64,000 nt of DNA from SPDF01 sp963699825 (GTDB lineage: Bacteria > Gemmatimonadota > Gemmatimonadetes > Gemmatimonadales > GWC2-71-9), in assembly GCA_963699825.1 (NCBI GenBank), contig CAVOVI010000013.1:248001-312000 (forward strand), read 5' to 3'. This document shows, piece by piece, positions 25,427 to 33,864 of this stretch. A program made the translations under genes and the position numbers. The notes under the pieces are model-generated. The model had not been told where the DNA came from. It made no database searches and worked only from the letters and a program-made list of their open reading frames with translations. Within the stretch, counting starts at the first letter, position 1, and each line of letters opens with the position of its first letter.

Positions 25427-26451
25427 AGGTCGCGGTCGTCGGCGCCGCCGGTTATGTCGGTGGTGAGCTGCTGCGTCTGGTCCTCCAGCACCCCGACATC
25501 ACCGAGGTGGTGGCGACGAGCCGTAGTCAGGCGGGCCGCCCGGTGGCCGACGTGCACCCCTCACTCGCGACCCTGACGGACGCGAGGTTCGCCGGATTGA
25601 CCGCCGGGGAGGCCGCCCGTGGACAGGACGTCGTCTTCCTGTCCCTGGAGCATGGCGAATCGTCGAAGGTGGCGGGGGAGGTCTTCGACGCAGGCCCCGG
25701 CCTGGTGGTCGACCTCGCGGCCGACTTCCGCGTCCGCGACCTCCGCCTCTACGAGAAATACTATGGTGCGCATCCGGCGCCGGAGCTCGTCTCGCGGTTC
25801 ACTTACGCGCTTGCGGATGTGCGGGGGACTGAGCTCCATGGCGCCGGTGCGCTGGCCGCTCCCGGTTGTTTCGCGACGGCGGCACAGCTCGCATTGTATC
25901 CGCTCAGGTCGGCCGGACTCAACGGGATCCCGGCGCTCTTCGGCGTGACCGGATCGAGCGGCGCCGGCGTGCACCCGAAGCCCACCACCCATCATCCCGC
26001 GCGGGCCAACAATCTCTTCGCCTACAGCGTCCTCGCGCATCGACACGACGCCGAGGTGCTGCAGGCGTGGAGGAACTGGACGGCGCAGCCGGAGGCCACC
26101 GCGCGTTTGATGACGCACTCCGGGCCCTTTGTGCGCGGGATTCACCTGACGCTGCATGCGACGGTATCCCCGGAGGTCGCTGCGCAGGTCGGTGATCTCT
26201 TCGCGACCACCTACGTGGCACGCCCATTCGTCCGGGTTATCGACGGGCCTCCCCAGCTGACGCACGCCGTGGGGACAAACCAGGCGCTGATCCACGCGGT
26301 TGGCGATGCCGGCACCGGGGAAGTCCAGGTGATGGTGGTGCTCGACAACCTCATCAAGGGTGCGGGCGGGCAGGCGGTCCAGGGGATGAACCTGGCGCTC
26401 GGACTCGATGAGTCGGCCGGCCTTCAGCTCGCGGCGCCCTTCCCATGCTGA
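25423..26451 (+). CDS. argC: N-acyl-gamma-glutamyl-phosphate reductase
   Basis: 342 residues from a GTG overlapping the previous stop. NADPH-dependent reduction of the N-acyl-glutamyl phosphate to the semialdehyde. The Rossmann motif VVGAAGYVGGELLRL and the catalytic Cys149 in APGCFATAAQ are present, followed by GVTGSSGAGVHPKPTTHHP and VLAHRHDAE. The THH-P-A-R-x-NN segment differs from the E. coli enzyme and, from memory, is nearer the ArgC of Bacteroidetes, which works on succinylated intermediates. Terminal MVVLDNLIKGAGGQAVQGMN is typical of all ArgC. Confidence 0.93.
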   Translation: MKVAVVGAAGYVGGELLRLVLQHPDITEVVATSRSQAGRPVADVHPSLATLTDARFAGLTAGEAARGQDVVFLSLEHGESSKVAGEVFDAGPGLVVDLAADFRVRDLRLYEKYYGAHPAPELVSRFTYALADVRGTELHGAGALAAPGCFATAAQLALYPLRSAGLNGIPALFGVTGSSGAGVHPKPTTHHPARANNLFAYSVLAHRHDAEVLQAWRNWTAQPEATARLMTHSGPFVRGIHLTLHATVSPEVAAQVGDLFATTYVARPFVRVIDGPPQLTHAVGTNQALIHAVGDAGTGEVQVMVVLDNLIKGAGGQAVQGMNLALGLDESAGLQLAAPFPC

Positions 26452-27595
26452 GCACGGGCGAGCAGGCCCTCCTCCCGGTCTATGCGCAGATGCCGGTTCG
26501 ACCGGTGTCCGGGCACGGCGCCTGGCTGGTGGACGAGGACGGGTCGGAGTGGCTCGACGCGTACGGCGGACATGCGGTCGCCTCGACGGGGCACTGTCAC
26601 CCGCGCGTGGTGGAGGCGATTACCGCGCAGGCGGCCAAGCTGGTCTTCTATTCCACGGCAGTGCCGTACCCGCTTCGTCCCCAGTTGGCGGCGGAGCTCG
26701 CCGCCCGCTGCCCGGGAGACCTCGGCCGGGTCTTCTTCTGTAATTCCGGCGCGGAAGCGAATGAGAATGCGCTGCACCTGGCGCGCAAAGCCACTGGCCG
26801 GTCGGGTGTCGCTTCCGTGACGGGTGGCTGGCACGGGCGCACCGTCGCCACTCTGGCCTGCTGCGACGGCGCCTCGTATGAGGCGGGGGCGTTGCGAGCC
26901 GGCATGGCACTCTCCTCCCGCGTCACCTTTGACGACATCTCCTCACTCGATGCAGTGCTCGATGAAACGATGGCGGCGCTGATCGTCGAACCGATACAGG
27001 GAATGGCGGGGGCACGGGATTGCAGCATCGAGTTCCTCGCGGCGGCGCGCCGGCTGTGCACCGACCGGGGCATCGCCCTCCTGTTCGACGAAGTACAGTG
27101 TGGAGTAGGGAGGAGCGGGACATTCACCGCGGCGGAAGGTTACGGCATCGTGCCCGATGGCCTCACGATGGCGAAGGGCCTCGGCTCGGGGTACCCGATC
27201 GGCGCCCTCGTCGCGGGTCCGCATGCTGGCCGATGGGGTGGGAGTCGGCGACCTGGGCAGCACCTTTGGCGGAGGACCGCTCGCCTGCGCCGCGGCGCTG
27301 GCCACGCTCGCGGTGATCGCCGACGAAGACCTGACTGGCAACGCTGCACGCGTCGGCGCGCACGATCGCCGCCGGTGCTCGCGCGCTCGGCGCACGCAAG
27401 GTGTGGGGCCGTGGGCTGCTCCTCGGGCTCGACTTCGACCGCCCGGCGAAAGAACTTCAGCAGGCGCTTTTCGCCCGTCGCATCCTGACCGGCACTTCGT
27501 CCGATCCGCAGGTCCTGCGAATCATGCCTCCACTTACCATTTCGGTTCAGGAAGCCGACCTGCTCCTGACCGGGCTTCGCGAGGTGCTGACGTGA
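26445..27595 (+). pseudogene. argD: N-acylornithine aminotransferase, broken by two frameshifts
   Basis: PLP-dependent class III aminotransferase that converts the semialdehyde to N-acylornithine. The first frame gives CNSGAEANENALHLARK, GWHGRTVATLA, LLFDEVQCGVGRSG and the catalytic Lys in TMAKGLGSGYPIGAL. Near 27218 the reading must gain one base to continue as RMLADGVGVGDLGSTFGGG. Near 27355 it must gain another to continue as GARALGARKVWGRGLLLGLD, ending ILTGTSSDPQVLRIMPPLT. Each break is one extra base relative to an intact gene. Pieced together it would be about 383 residues, the normal length. The rest of the operon is intact, so either the bases are assembly errors or the cell uses another aminotransferase. 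The stop overlaps the next start. Confidence 0.85.
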
Positions 27596-28611
27596 CCAAG
27601 CGCGACTTCCTCGCGGTCGAAGACTGGTCCTTCGCCGAAATCCAAGAAGTGTTCACGCTGGCCGCGCGGGTCAAGCGTGGGGAGGTGCTCGGCGGGCTGG
27701 AGCGGAAGGTCCTGGCGATGGTCTTCCTCGATCCGAGCCTTCGGACCCGCACCAGCTTCGAGGCGGGGATGTTCCTCCACGGCGGGCACGCCGTGGTCCT
27801 GGAGCCGGGGAAGGGCAGCTGGGCGTTGGAGACCGAGGAAGGCGTGGTGATGGATCGCGATACCGTGGAGCATGTCACGGAAGCGGCGCGGGTGCTTGGC
27901 CGGTACGCCGACGCCCTGGCCGTGCGGTCCTTTCCCCGCGGGAGCGATTGGGCGACGGCGCGTCAGGACACCGTTCTCCGACAGTTCGCCCGCCATTGCG
28001 AGAAGCCCGTCATCAACCTGGAATCTTCCCGACGCCACCCCTGCCAGGAACTGGCGGATGCCTTCACCCTCCGGGAGAAGCTCGGGGAGACCCGCGGGAA
28101 GAAGTTCGTGTTGACCTGGGCGTGGCATCCAAAGGCACTTCCGACCGCGGTACCGGTGAGCGCCGCCCTGGCGGCGGCACGGATGGGAATGGACGTCACC
28201 ATCGCGGCTCCCGAAGGCTGTGACCTCGATCCCGAGGATGTGCGCCGCATTCGTGACTTGGGGGTGGAGGCGGGTGGCGGTGGGTTGACGTTCGCCCACG
28301 ACCAGGCTGCGGCGATTGCCGGCGCCGATGCGGTGTACGCCAAGTCGTGGGGACCGGTCTCGATGTACGGGCTCCCGGAAGTGCAGCGGCCCTGGTTCGA
28401 CCGGCACCGCGACTGGCGGCTGACGGCAGAGCAGATGGCGACGACACGGAACGGCCAGGGTATCGCCATGCACTGCCTCCCGGTGCGCCGCAACGTCGAG
28501 ATTGACGATGCGGTGCTCGACGGGCCGCGTTCAGTGGTGGTGGACGAAGCGGAGAACCGGCTGCATGTGCAGCGGGCACTCCTTCTCACGATGATCGGGA
28601 GCACACGGTGA
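27592..28611 (+). CDS. argF': N-acylornithine carbamoyltransferase, predicted N-succinylornithine type
   Basis: 339 residues from a GTG overlapping the argD stop. Transfers a carbamoyl group to an N-acylornithine. Carbamoyl phosphate motif DPSLRTRTSFE (48-58), HPCQELAD and HCLPVRRNVE with the C-terminal DEAENRLHVQ assign it to the AOTCase/SOTCase group, not the ordinary ArgF. The position equal to Glu92 of Xanthomonas AOTCase is Val92 here (DRDTVEH). Published exchange of that Glu for Val, Pro, Ser or Ala is reported to convert the enzyme to N-succinylornithine. The loop ESSRRHP also has the longer form I recall from Bacteroides SOTCase. Predicted substrate: N-succinylornithine. Confidence 0.9.
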   Translation: MTKRDFLAVEDWSFAEIQEVFTLAARVKRGEVLGGLERKVLAMVFLDPSLRTRTSFEAGMFLHGGHAVVLEPGKGSWALETEEGVVMDRDTVEHVTEAARVLGRYADALAVRSFPRGSDWATARQDTVLRQFARHCEKPVINLESSRRHPCQELADAFTLREKLGETRGKKFVLTWAWHPKALPTAVPVSAALAAARMGMDVTIAAPEGCDLDPEDVRRIRDLGVEAGGGGLTFAHDQAAAIAGADAVYAKSWGPVSMYGLPEVQRPWFDRHRDWRLTAEQMATTRNGQGIAMHCLPVRRNVEIDDAVLDGPRSVVVDEAENRLHVQRALLLTMIGSTR

Positions 28612-29543
28612 GCATTGACACGACGAAGGGGATTACGGGGCTCAAGGGTGCGCTGCGATATGTGCGCGCCTATCGGGACCAGGTCTTCGTGGTCAAATTG
28701 GGCGGCGAGGTACTGGCGGATCCACGCGCGGTGGATGGGATCACGGGCCAGGTATCGCTCCTGTCGAGCCTGGGGATTCAGGTCGTGGTCGTGCACGGGG
28801 GCGGGCCGCAGGCGACGGCGCTCAGCCGGCGCATGGGGCATGAGCCACGAATCGTGGCCGGGCGCCGGGTCACCGACGACGATGCGCTCGCGGTCGCCAA
28901 GATGGTCTATGCCGGGCAGCTGAACGTCGATCTCCTCGCGTCGCTCCGCGCGCACGAGGCGCAGGGCGTGGGGTTGAGCGGGGTCGATGCCGACCTGATC
29001 ACCGCGCACCGGCGGCCCCCGGTCAAGATGGTGGACGACGACGGCAAGACACAGATGGTGGACTACGGGCATGTCGGCGACCTCGACCGGGTGGACCCGC
29101 GGATCCTGCGCACGCTTCTCGATGCGCGGTTTGTGCCGGTGGTGGCGAGCCTTGCCGGTGACGGAGACGGCAACGTCTTCAACGTGAACGCGGATACGGT
29201 CGCGGAATCGCTGGCAGTCGCCCTCCGCGCTCAGAAGCTGATCTTCCTGACCGGCGCTCCCGGCGTGCTCCGCGATCGGGAGGACCCCTCGAGCCTGATC
29301 GCGTTCGCCGATCCGGACGACCTCGCCAGCCTGCTCGCCGGCGGGGCGGTCGCCGGCGGGATGCGTCCCAAGGTGGAGGCGTGCATCCGCGCGGCCACCG
29401 GCGGCGTCGAGCGGACCCACATCATCGACGGGCGTGTGGCGGACGCCCTCCTGCTCGAAGTGTTCACCGGCGCCGGGTGTGGGACCATGATTGTCGGCCG
29501 AAAGGAGAAGGCGACCTATCTCGGCGTCGACCTGGCCGACTGA
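28608..29543 (+). CDS. argB: N-acylglutamate kinase
   Basis: 311 residues from a GTG overlapping the argF' stop. Phosphorylates N-acetyl- or N-succinyl-glutamate. The amino-acid kinase fold shows VVKLGGEVL with the phosphate Lys at 30, VVHGGGPQATALS, the acyl-glutamate Arg in IVAGRRVTDDD, NVNADTVAESLA and the ATP segment LTGAPGVL. Length is slightly above the 260-300 of typical ArgB. No acetyltransferase domain is fused to it, unlike in Xanthomonas, so the first acylation must be done by another protein. Confidence 0.93.
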   Translation: MSIDTTKGITGLKGALRYVRAYRDQVFVVKLGGEVLADPRAVDGITGQVSLLSSLGIQVVVVHGGGPQATALSRRMGHEPRIVAGRRVTDDDALAVAKMVYAGQLNVDLLASLRAHEAQGVGLSGVDADLITAHRRPPVKMVDDDGKTQMVDYGHVGDLDRVDPRILRTLLDARFVPVVASLAGDGDGNVFNVNADTVAESLAVALRAQKLIFLTGAPGVLRDREDPSSLIAFADPDDLASLLAGGAVAGGMRPKVEACIRAATGGVERTHIIDGRVADALLLEVFTGAGCGTMIVGRKEKATYLGVDLAD

Positions 29544-30597
29544 AGTCGCGCTCCTCCGGGAGCTCGTGGCCGTTCCCTCCATCAGTGGCGAGGAGGAAGC
29601 GGTGGCGAAGCTCGTCGAAGAGACTGCGCGCGATTGGAGGCTCCCCGTCGTGCGTGACGCGGCTGGGGTTTCCATTCGTGTCCCGGGGAAGACCGCCGGC
29701 TCGACGCTCGCCCTGGTATCCCACCTCGATGTCGTGCCCCCCGGGTCCGGGTGGACTCGCGACCCGTTCACTCCAACGATTGAGAATGGTCAGCTCTTCG
29801 GCCGCGGCTCCGGCGACGCAAAGGCGTCCGTCGCGGCTATGCTGACCGCCGCTTATGACGTCGCCGCTGCCGGGGGGCCGGCACGGGGCGACCTGTTGGT
29901 CCTGCTGGGGCTGGGCGAAGAGACCCGCAACACCTCGATGCCCGAACTGGTCGCTCGTGCCGGCCCGATCGACGCCGCCATCATCGGTGAGCCGACGGAC
30001 CTCCATTTCGCCGTCGCCCAGCGCGGGCTCATGATGGTCGATCTGATCGCCCATGGAGACCAGCGCCACGCCGGGCGCGTGAATGAGGATGGGGCGTTCA
30101 CCAATGCCCTGACGGCGCTGGCCCACGATCTCGTCAAGCTCGAGACCCTGTTCACCGGCCGTCGCCACCCCATCCTCGGGCACCCGACCGTCACAGCCAC
30201 GATGGTCACCGCGGGGGTGAGCCGGAACGTGACGCCGCCTTCCGCCAGGGCTGTGCTCGATGTGAGGAGCACGCCGGCGTGGACGCACGCGGAACTTGCG
30301 GATGGGCTCCGGACGGCCCTCGCCAGCGAGGTCGTTGTCACGTCCGAGCGGCTGGTGCCCTGCGAGACGCCATCGGAGTCGGCGCTCCTGGCGGCGTGCG
30401 CATCTGCCCGTCCCGGGGCCACCACATACGGCAGTCCCACCTGCAGCGACTGGGTCTTCCTGCGCCACGTGGACGGGGTCAAGTGTGGCCCAGGTACCAG
30501 CCGGCGGTCGCACACGCCCGACGAATGCGTAGATTTGGAGCAGGTATCTGCTGCCCGCCGCTTCTACGCCGACCTCGCAGGGGAGTACCTCCAATGA
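29491..30597 (+). CDS. argE: M20 deacylase, N-acyl-citrulline or N-acyl-ornithine deacylase
   Basis: 368 residues. Metal ligands in LVSHLDVVPPG (His, Asp), GRGSGDAKA (Asp), LGEETRN (Glu-Glu), IGEPTDL and a late His in SRRSHTPDE assign it to the ArgE/DapE group. With an acyl-ornithine carbamoyltransferase in the same operon its substrate should be N-acyl-citrulline, releasing citrulline for ArgG and free acetate or succinate. The start is uncertain: TTG 29491 keeps the conserved VALLRELVAVPSISGEEE but overlaps argB by 53 bases; GTG 29566 would cut into that segment. The stop overlaps the argH start. Confidence 0.9.
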   Translation: MSAERRRRPISASTWPTEVALLRELVAVPSISGEEEAVAKLVEETARDWRLPVVRDAAGVSIRVPGKTAGSTLALVSHLDVVPPGSGWTRDPFTPTIENGQLFGRGSGDAKASVAAMLTAAYDVAAAGGPARGDLLVLLGLGEETRNTSMPELVARAGPIDAAIIGEPTDLHFAVAQRGLMMVDLIAHGDQRHAGRVNEDGAFTNALTALAHDLVKLETLFTGRRHPILGHPTVTATMVTAGVSRNVTPPSARAVLDVRSTPAWTHAELADGLRTALASEVVVTSERLVPCETPSESALLAACASARPGATTYGSPTCSDWVFLRHVDGVKCGPGTSRRSHTPDECVDLEQVSAARRFYADLAGEYLQ

Positions 30598-31991
30598 CCC
30601 CGCGCCGCCCGCTCCAACGCACGCTCTGGTCGCCCGCTGACGATCCCGACCGCCTGATGCTCGACTACACCGTCGGTGAGGATCGGCTCTGGGACATGCG
30701 GCTGCTCGCCTGGGATGTGTACGGGAGCCTCGGGCATGTGGAGGGCCTGCACGCCTCGGGGCTCCTGTCGTCCACCGCGCACCGGAAGCTCCGGACGGCG
30801 TTGCGCCGGGCGCTTCGCGAAGTGGAGGACGGTGTGCTCGTCGTGGACTTGGTGCACGAGGACGCGCACAGCGCGGTCGAGGACTGGATCACCCAGCGGC
30901 ACGGCGCAGCTGGTGAACAGTTGCATACCGGGCGGTCGCGCAATGACCAGGTGGCCTGCGACCTCAGGCTCTACATGAAGAACCAGCTCCTGGAACTGCA
31001 CGAGGCCGCTGAGGATGTGGCCGAGGCGCTGCTGGCGTTTGCATCACGCCACCGCAACCAGCTTTGGCCCGGTTACACCCACGCCCGGAAGGCGATGCCT
31101 TCTTCCATCGGCCTCTGGGCGGCGGCATATGCCGAAGGGCTGCTCGACACTCTCGAGTCGCTGCCGGCGCTCTGGGCACGGGTGGATCGCTCGCCTCTGG
31201 GGAGTGCCGCCGGGTACGGCGTCCCGCTGCCGCTCGATCGCGAAGCAACCGCCAAGGCGCTCGGGTTTGCCGCCGTCGAGCACAATGTGGCTGCGGTGCA
31301 GCTCGGCCGCGGAAAGCTGGAGGCCGCCGTCCTCGCCTGGTGCGGGGAACTGGGCCACGACCTGGCCCGCTTCAGCGCCGATGTGATTCTGTTCAGCGCG
31401 GAGGAATATGGGTATCTCATCCTCCCGGCTCGTTTGGCCACGGGATCGAGCATCATGCCGCACAAGCGCAATCCCGATCTCTTCGAGTTGACGAGGGCGC
31501 GGGCCGCCACCGTTCATGGCGACCATGCCGCCCTGATCCACGTCGCCTCCCGCCTCACCGGTGGATATCACCGCGATTTCCAGTTGCTGAAGGAGCCGCT
31601 GTTCCGGGGAGTGCAGCGGACGCGCGAGATGCTGTCGATGCTGACCGTGGCGATCCCCTCGCTCGCCGTCAACGAGAGCCGATGCTCTGGAGCCATCGCC
31701 GGCGACGCCTTGGCCACCGATGAGGTGATGCGCAGGGTTGAGGAGGGAGTACCGTTCCGCCGCGCCTACCAGGAGGTCGCCGCCGAACTGAAGGAAGGGG
31801 TGACGTTCACGGCGCCAACGCGACGGCAAATTCTCGCTCGCCGCCGCTCCACAGGCAACATCGGAAATCTCGGGCTTCCCACGGTGCGCGCCCGGCTGCG
31901 GCTGCGTCGGCAGTGGAGCCAGCGTGAGCGGAAACGATTCGAGCGGGCACTTCGGCAACTCGCGGGCCGGGGCCCGGAGAGGAAGTTGTGA
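30594..31991 (+). CDS. argH: Argininosuccinate lyase
   Basis: 465 residues from the ATG at 30594, which overlaps the deacylase stop; the longer frame upstream is a shadow. Splits argininosuccinate to arginine and fumarate. The family signature GSSIMPHKRNPDLFEL contains the catalytic Ser loop, HTGRSRNDQV is the substrate loop and GYTHARKAMPSS holds the catalytic His. The usual Gln-Lys of the signature is His-Lys. Its C-terminus, after residue 420, is rich in Arg. The stop overlaps argR. Confidence 0.95.
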   Translation: MTPRRPLQRTLWSPADDPDRLMLDYTVGEDRLWDMRLLAWDVYGSLGHVEGLHASGLLSSTAHRKLRTALRRALREVEDGVLVVDLVHEDAHSAVEDWITQRHGAAGEQLHTGRSRNDQVACDLRLYMKNQLLELHEAAEDVAEALLAFASRHRNQLWPGYTHARKAMPSSIGLWAAAYAEGLLDTLESLPALWARVDRSPLGSAAGYGVPLPLDREATAKALGFAAVEHNVAAVQLGRGKLEAAVLAWCGELGHDLARFSADVILFSAEEYGYLILPARLATGSSIMPHKRNPDLFELTRARAATVHGDHAALIHVASRLTGGYHRDFQLLKEPLFRGVQRTREMLSMLTVAIPSLAVNESRCSGAIAGDALATDEVMRRVEEGVPFRRAYQEVAAELKEGVTFTAPTRRQILARRRSTGNIGNLGLPTVRARLRLRRQWSQRERKRFERALRQLAGRGPERKL

Positions 31992-32440
31992 GCACCGACC
32001 GGCGCAAGCGGCACCTTAAGATCCTTGAACTGATCAGCACCCAGGCGCTCCGTACGCAGGAGGAGGTGGCGGCGGCGCTGGCGGACGAGGGCTGGACGGT
32101 CACCCAGTCATCGGTCAGCCGCGACATCGCCGCGCTCCGCCTGGTCAAGGTGGATGGTGTCTATCGCCGCCCGGTCGTTGTCGCACGGCCGGTGGACGAT
32201 CCAGATCTGCGGCGCATCGCCGAGTCGCTGATCGGGGTGGAGACAGCTGGAGATGCCCTCGTGGTGCTGCGGACTCCCCCGGGTGAGGCAAGCCCCGTGG
32301 GCGCGGCGCTCGACCGGCTCTCGTGGGCCGGGGTGGTCGGTACGATCGCAGGGGACGACACTATCTTTGTCGCGGTGCGGGACGCCGCAGCCCAGCGTGC
32401 GGTGATGCGGGAGTTGCGCAAGGTCGCCGCGCTGCAGTAG
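31988..32440 (+). CDS. argR: Arginine repressor
   Basis: 150 residues from a GTG overlapping the argH stop. The N-terminal winged helix has the operator-recognition motif TQSSVSRDIAALRLVKV, and the C-terminal trimerisation/arginine-binding domain has GTIAGDDTIFVAV with the paired Asp that binds the arginine guanidinium. As last gene of the operon it should close a feedback loop on the palindrome at the argG start. Confidence 0.95.
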   Translation: MSTDRRKRHLKILELISTQALRTQEEVAAALADEGWTVTQSSVSRDIAALRLVKVDGVYRRPVVVARPVDDPDLRRIAESLIGVETAGDALVVLRTPPGEASPVGAALDRLSWAGVVGTIAGDDTIFVAVRDAAAQRAVMRELRKVAALQ

Positions 32441-32470
32441 TCGACCATCGCTCCAACGACTGGGGATCCT

Positions 32471-32836
32471 ATGGCCAGCACGACCTTCATCGACCACAAG
32501 GGTGTCCAGATCGCGTTTCTGGACTTCGCCAACGTCCAGTCGCACGAGGAGGCGCTGGTGGCGATCGAGGAGGCAGGGCGGCTGGTGCAGGCGCAGCCGT
32601 TCCAGAGCGTGCGTACCCTCACGTATGTGGCGGGGAGTCGCTTCAATGGCGAGGTGCTGGAGGCGATCAAGCGGCTGGCCGTGAACAACCGCCCCTACGT
32701 CATCGCCGGTGCGGTGGTCGGATTGGCCGGACTGCAGAAGGTGGTCTACACCACGGTCATGCGGTTCTCCAAGCGGAACATTCCAGCGTTTGACAATCTC
32801 GAAGCGGCCAAGGAATACCTGATCGCCCAGAGCTGA
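32471..32836 (+). CDS. SpoIIAA/STAS-like domain protein
   Basis: 121 residues with GGGATCCT before the ATG. The pattern of alternating strands and helices (IAFLDFANVQSHEEALVAIEE, then VRTLTYVAGSRFNGEVLEAI, VIAGAVVGLAGLQKVVYTTV) fits the single-domain STAS-like proteins found widely in this kind of genome. The phosphorylatable Ser of true SpoIIAA is not clear. It lies 30 bases after argR and may be carried by operon read-through. Function unknown. Confidence 0.65.
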   Translation: MASTTFIDHKGVQIAFLDFANVQSHEEALVAIEEAGRLVQAQPFQSVRTLTYVAGSRFNGEVLEAIKRLAVNNRPYVIAGAVVGLAGLQKVVYTTVMRFSKRNIPAFDNLEAAKEYLIAQS

Positions 32837-32840
32837 GCCC

Positions 32841-33857
32841 TCAGCCGGTGCGCCGGCTGACCCCGGCGCCGTAGCGCACCGCCGTTATCTCCGAGAGTAT
32901 CGCCAGCGCGGTTTCTGCCGGGGTGCGCCCTCCCAGATCCAGGCCTATCGGGCCGAACAGTCTCCCCAATTCCATCTCCGTCACCCCGGCTGCGCGCAGT
33001 CGCTCACGCCGTGCCGCCTGCGTCTTCCTGGAGCCGATGGCTCCGACATACATCGCGGGGGAACGGAGCGCGATCAGCAGTGCCGGGTCGTCGAATTTCG
33101 GGTCGTGTGTCAACACGGCCACGGCCGTGGCGGCATCGATCCCGGCCTGGGCGAATGCCTCGTCCGGCCACCCCAGGATCAACTCGTCTGCGGTCGGAAA
33201 GCGCTCTCGGCTGAGGAAGGCCGGGCGGCCGTCAGCGACGATCGTGCGATAGCCGAGGGCGCGGGCCATCGGTACCAGCTCGGCGGCGACGTGGACACCC
33301 CCGAAGATGACCAGCCTTGGGGGCCGGGAAAACACCTCCAGGAAGACGGCGGCGTCTTGTCCATCAACCGGCAGTTGCACCTTGCGCGAGCGCCCGGTCC
33401 GCAGTGCTTCGGCGGCCGCACGGGAGAACTCGGAGTCTGCTCCGCCCCGGGAGTCATCGAGAACGAGGCGGTGGCCGAATCGGGGTCCCTCGAGCACGGT
33501 CCCGATCACGACTCCGCCGGGTCCCTGCGCCGCCTCGAGCACTTCCGAGGGCACGGTCGGCTCCACCAGGAGTTCCAGCGTCCCGCCACAGGAGAGGCCG
33601 ACCTCCCAGGCGCGCGCATCGCTGATGCCGTACCGCACGACTTTCGGGGTTCCGGCTGCGATGGCCGCCTGAACCTCCTCGGCCGCCGCTGTCTCCACGC
33701 ACCCCCCAGATACCGATCCCGCCATGGCGCCACTGGCAGAGACGAGCATCGCGGCTCCCTCCGCCTGTGGCGCCGAGCCCCACACGGACACGACCACCGC
33801 CCGGCCCACCGGCCCGGTGGCGTGCATCGCCGCATAGGAGTCGAGGAGGGCTCGCAT
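32841..33857 (-). CDS. xdhC: XdhC/CoxI-family molybdenum cofactor insertion protein
   Basis: 338 residues from the ATG at 33857. The N-terminal XdhC domain has GSMAVS-like SGAMAGSVSGGCVE and GLSCGGTLELLVEP; the C-terminal Rossmann domain has LVIFGGVHVAAELVPMARALGYR, VLTHDPKFDDPAL, and VGAIGSRKTQAARRERL. XdhC binds sulfurated molybdenum cofactor and delivers it to xanthine- or CO-dehydrogenase-type hydroxylases. No such hydroxylase is in the window, but a CoxG-MoeA-like fusion and a MocA-like protein lie 7-9 kb away. Seven bases separate it from the HMG-CoA reductase gene upstream. Confidence 0.88.
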   Translation of the reverse strand: MRALLDSYAAMHATGPVGRAVVVSVWGSAPQAEGAAMLVSASGAMAGSVSGGCVETAAAEEVQAAIAAGTPKVVRYGISDARAWEVGLSCGGTLELLVEPTVPSEVLEAAQGPGGVVIGTVLEGPRFGHRLVLDDSRGGADSEFSRAAAEALRTGRSRKVQLPVDGQDAAVFLEVFSRPPRLVIFGGVHVAAELVPMARALGYRTIVADGRPAFLSRERFPTADELILGWPDEAFAQAGIDAATAVAVLTHDPKFDDPALLIALRSPAMYVGAIGSRKTQAARRERLRAAGVTEMELGRLFGPIGLDLGGRTPAETALAILSEITAVRYGAGVSRRTG

Positions 33858-33864
33858 CGCGCCG

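Noticed and set aside
27963..29771. 602-codon minus-strand frame across argF', argB and argE
   Set aside because: The opposite strand encodes three clear arginine enzymes with overlapping codons; this frame has no recognisable domain.
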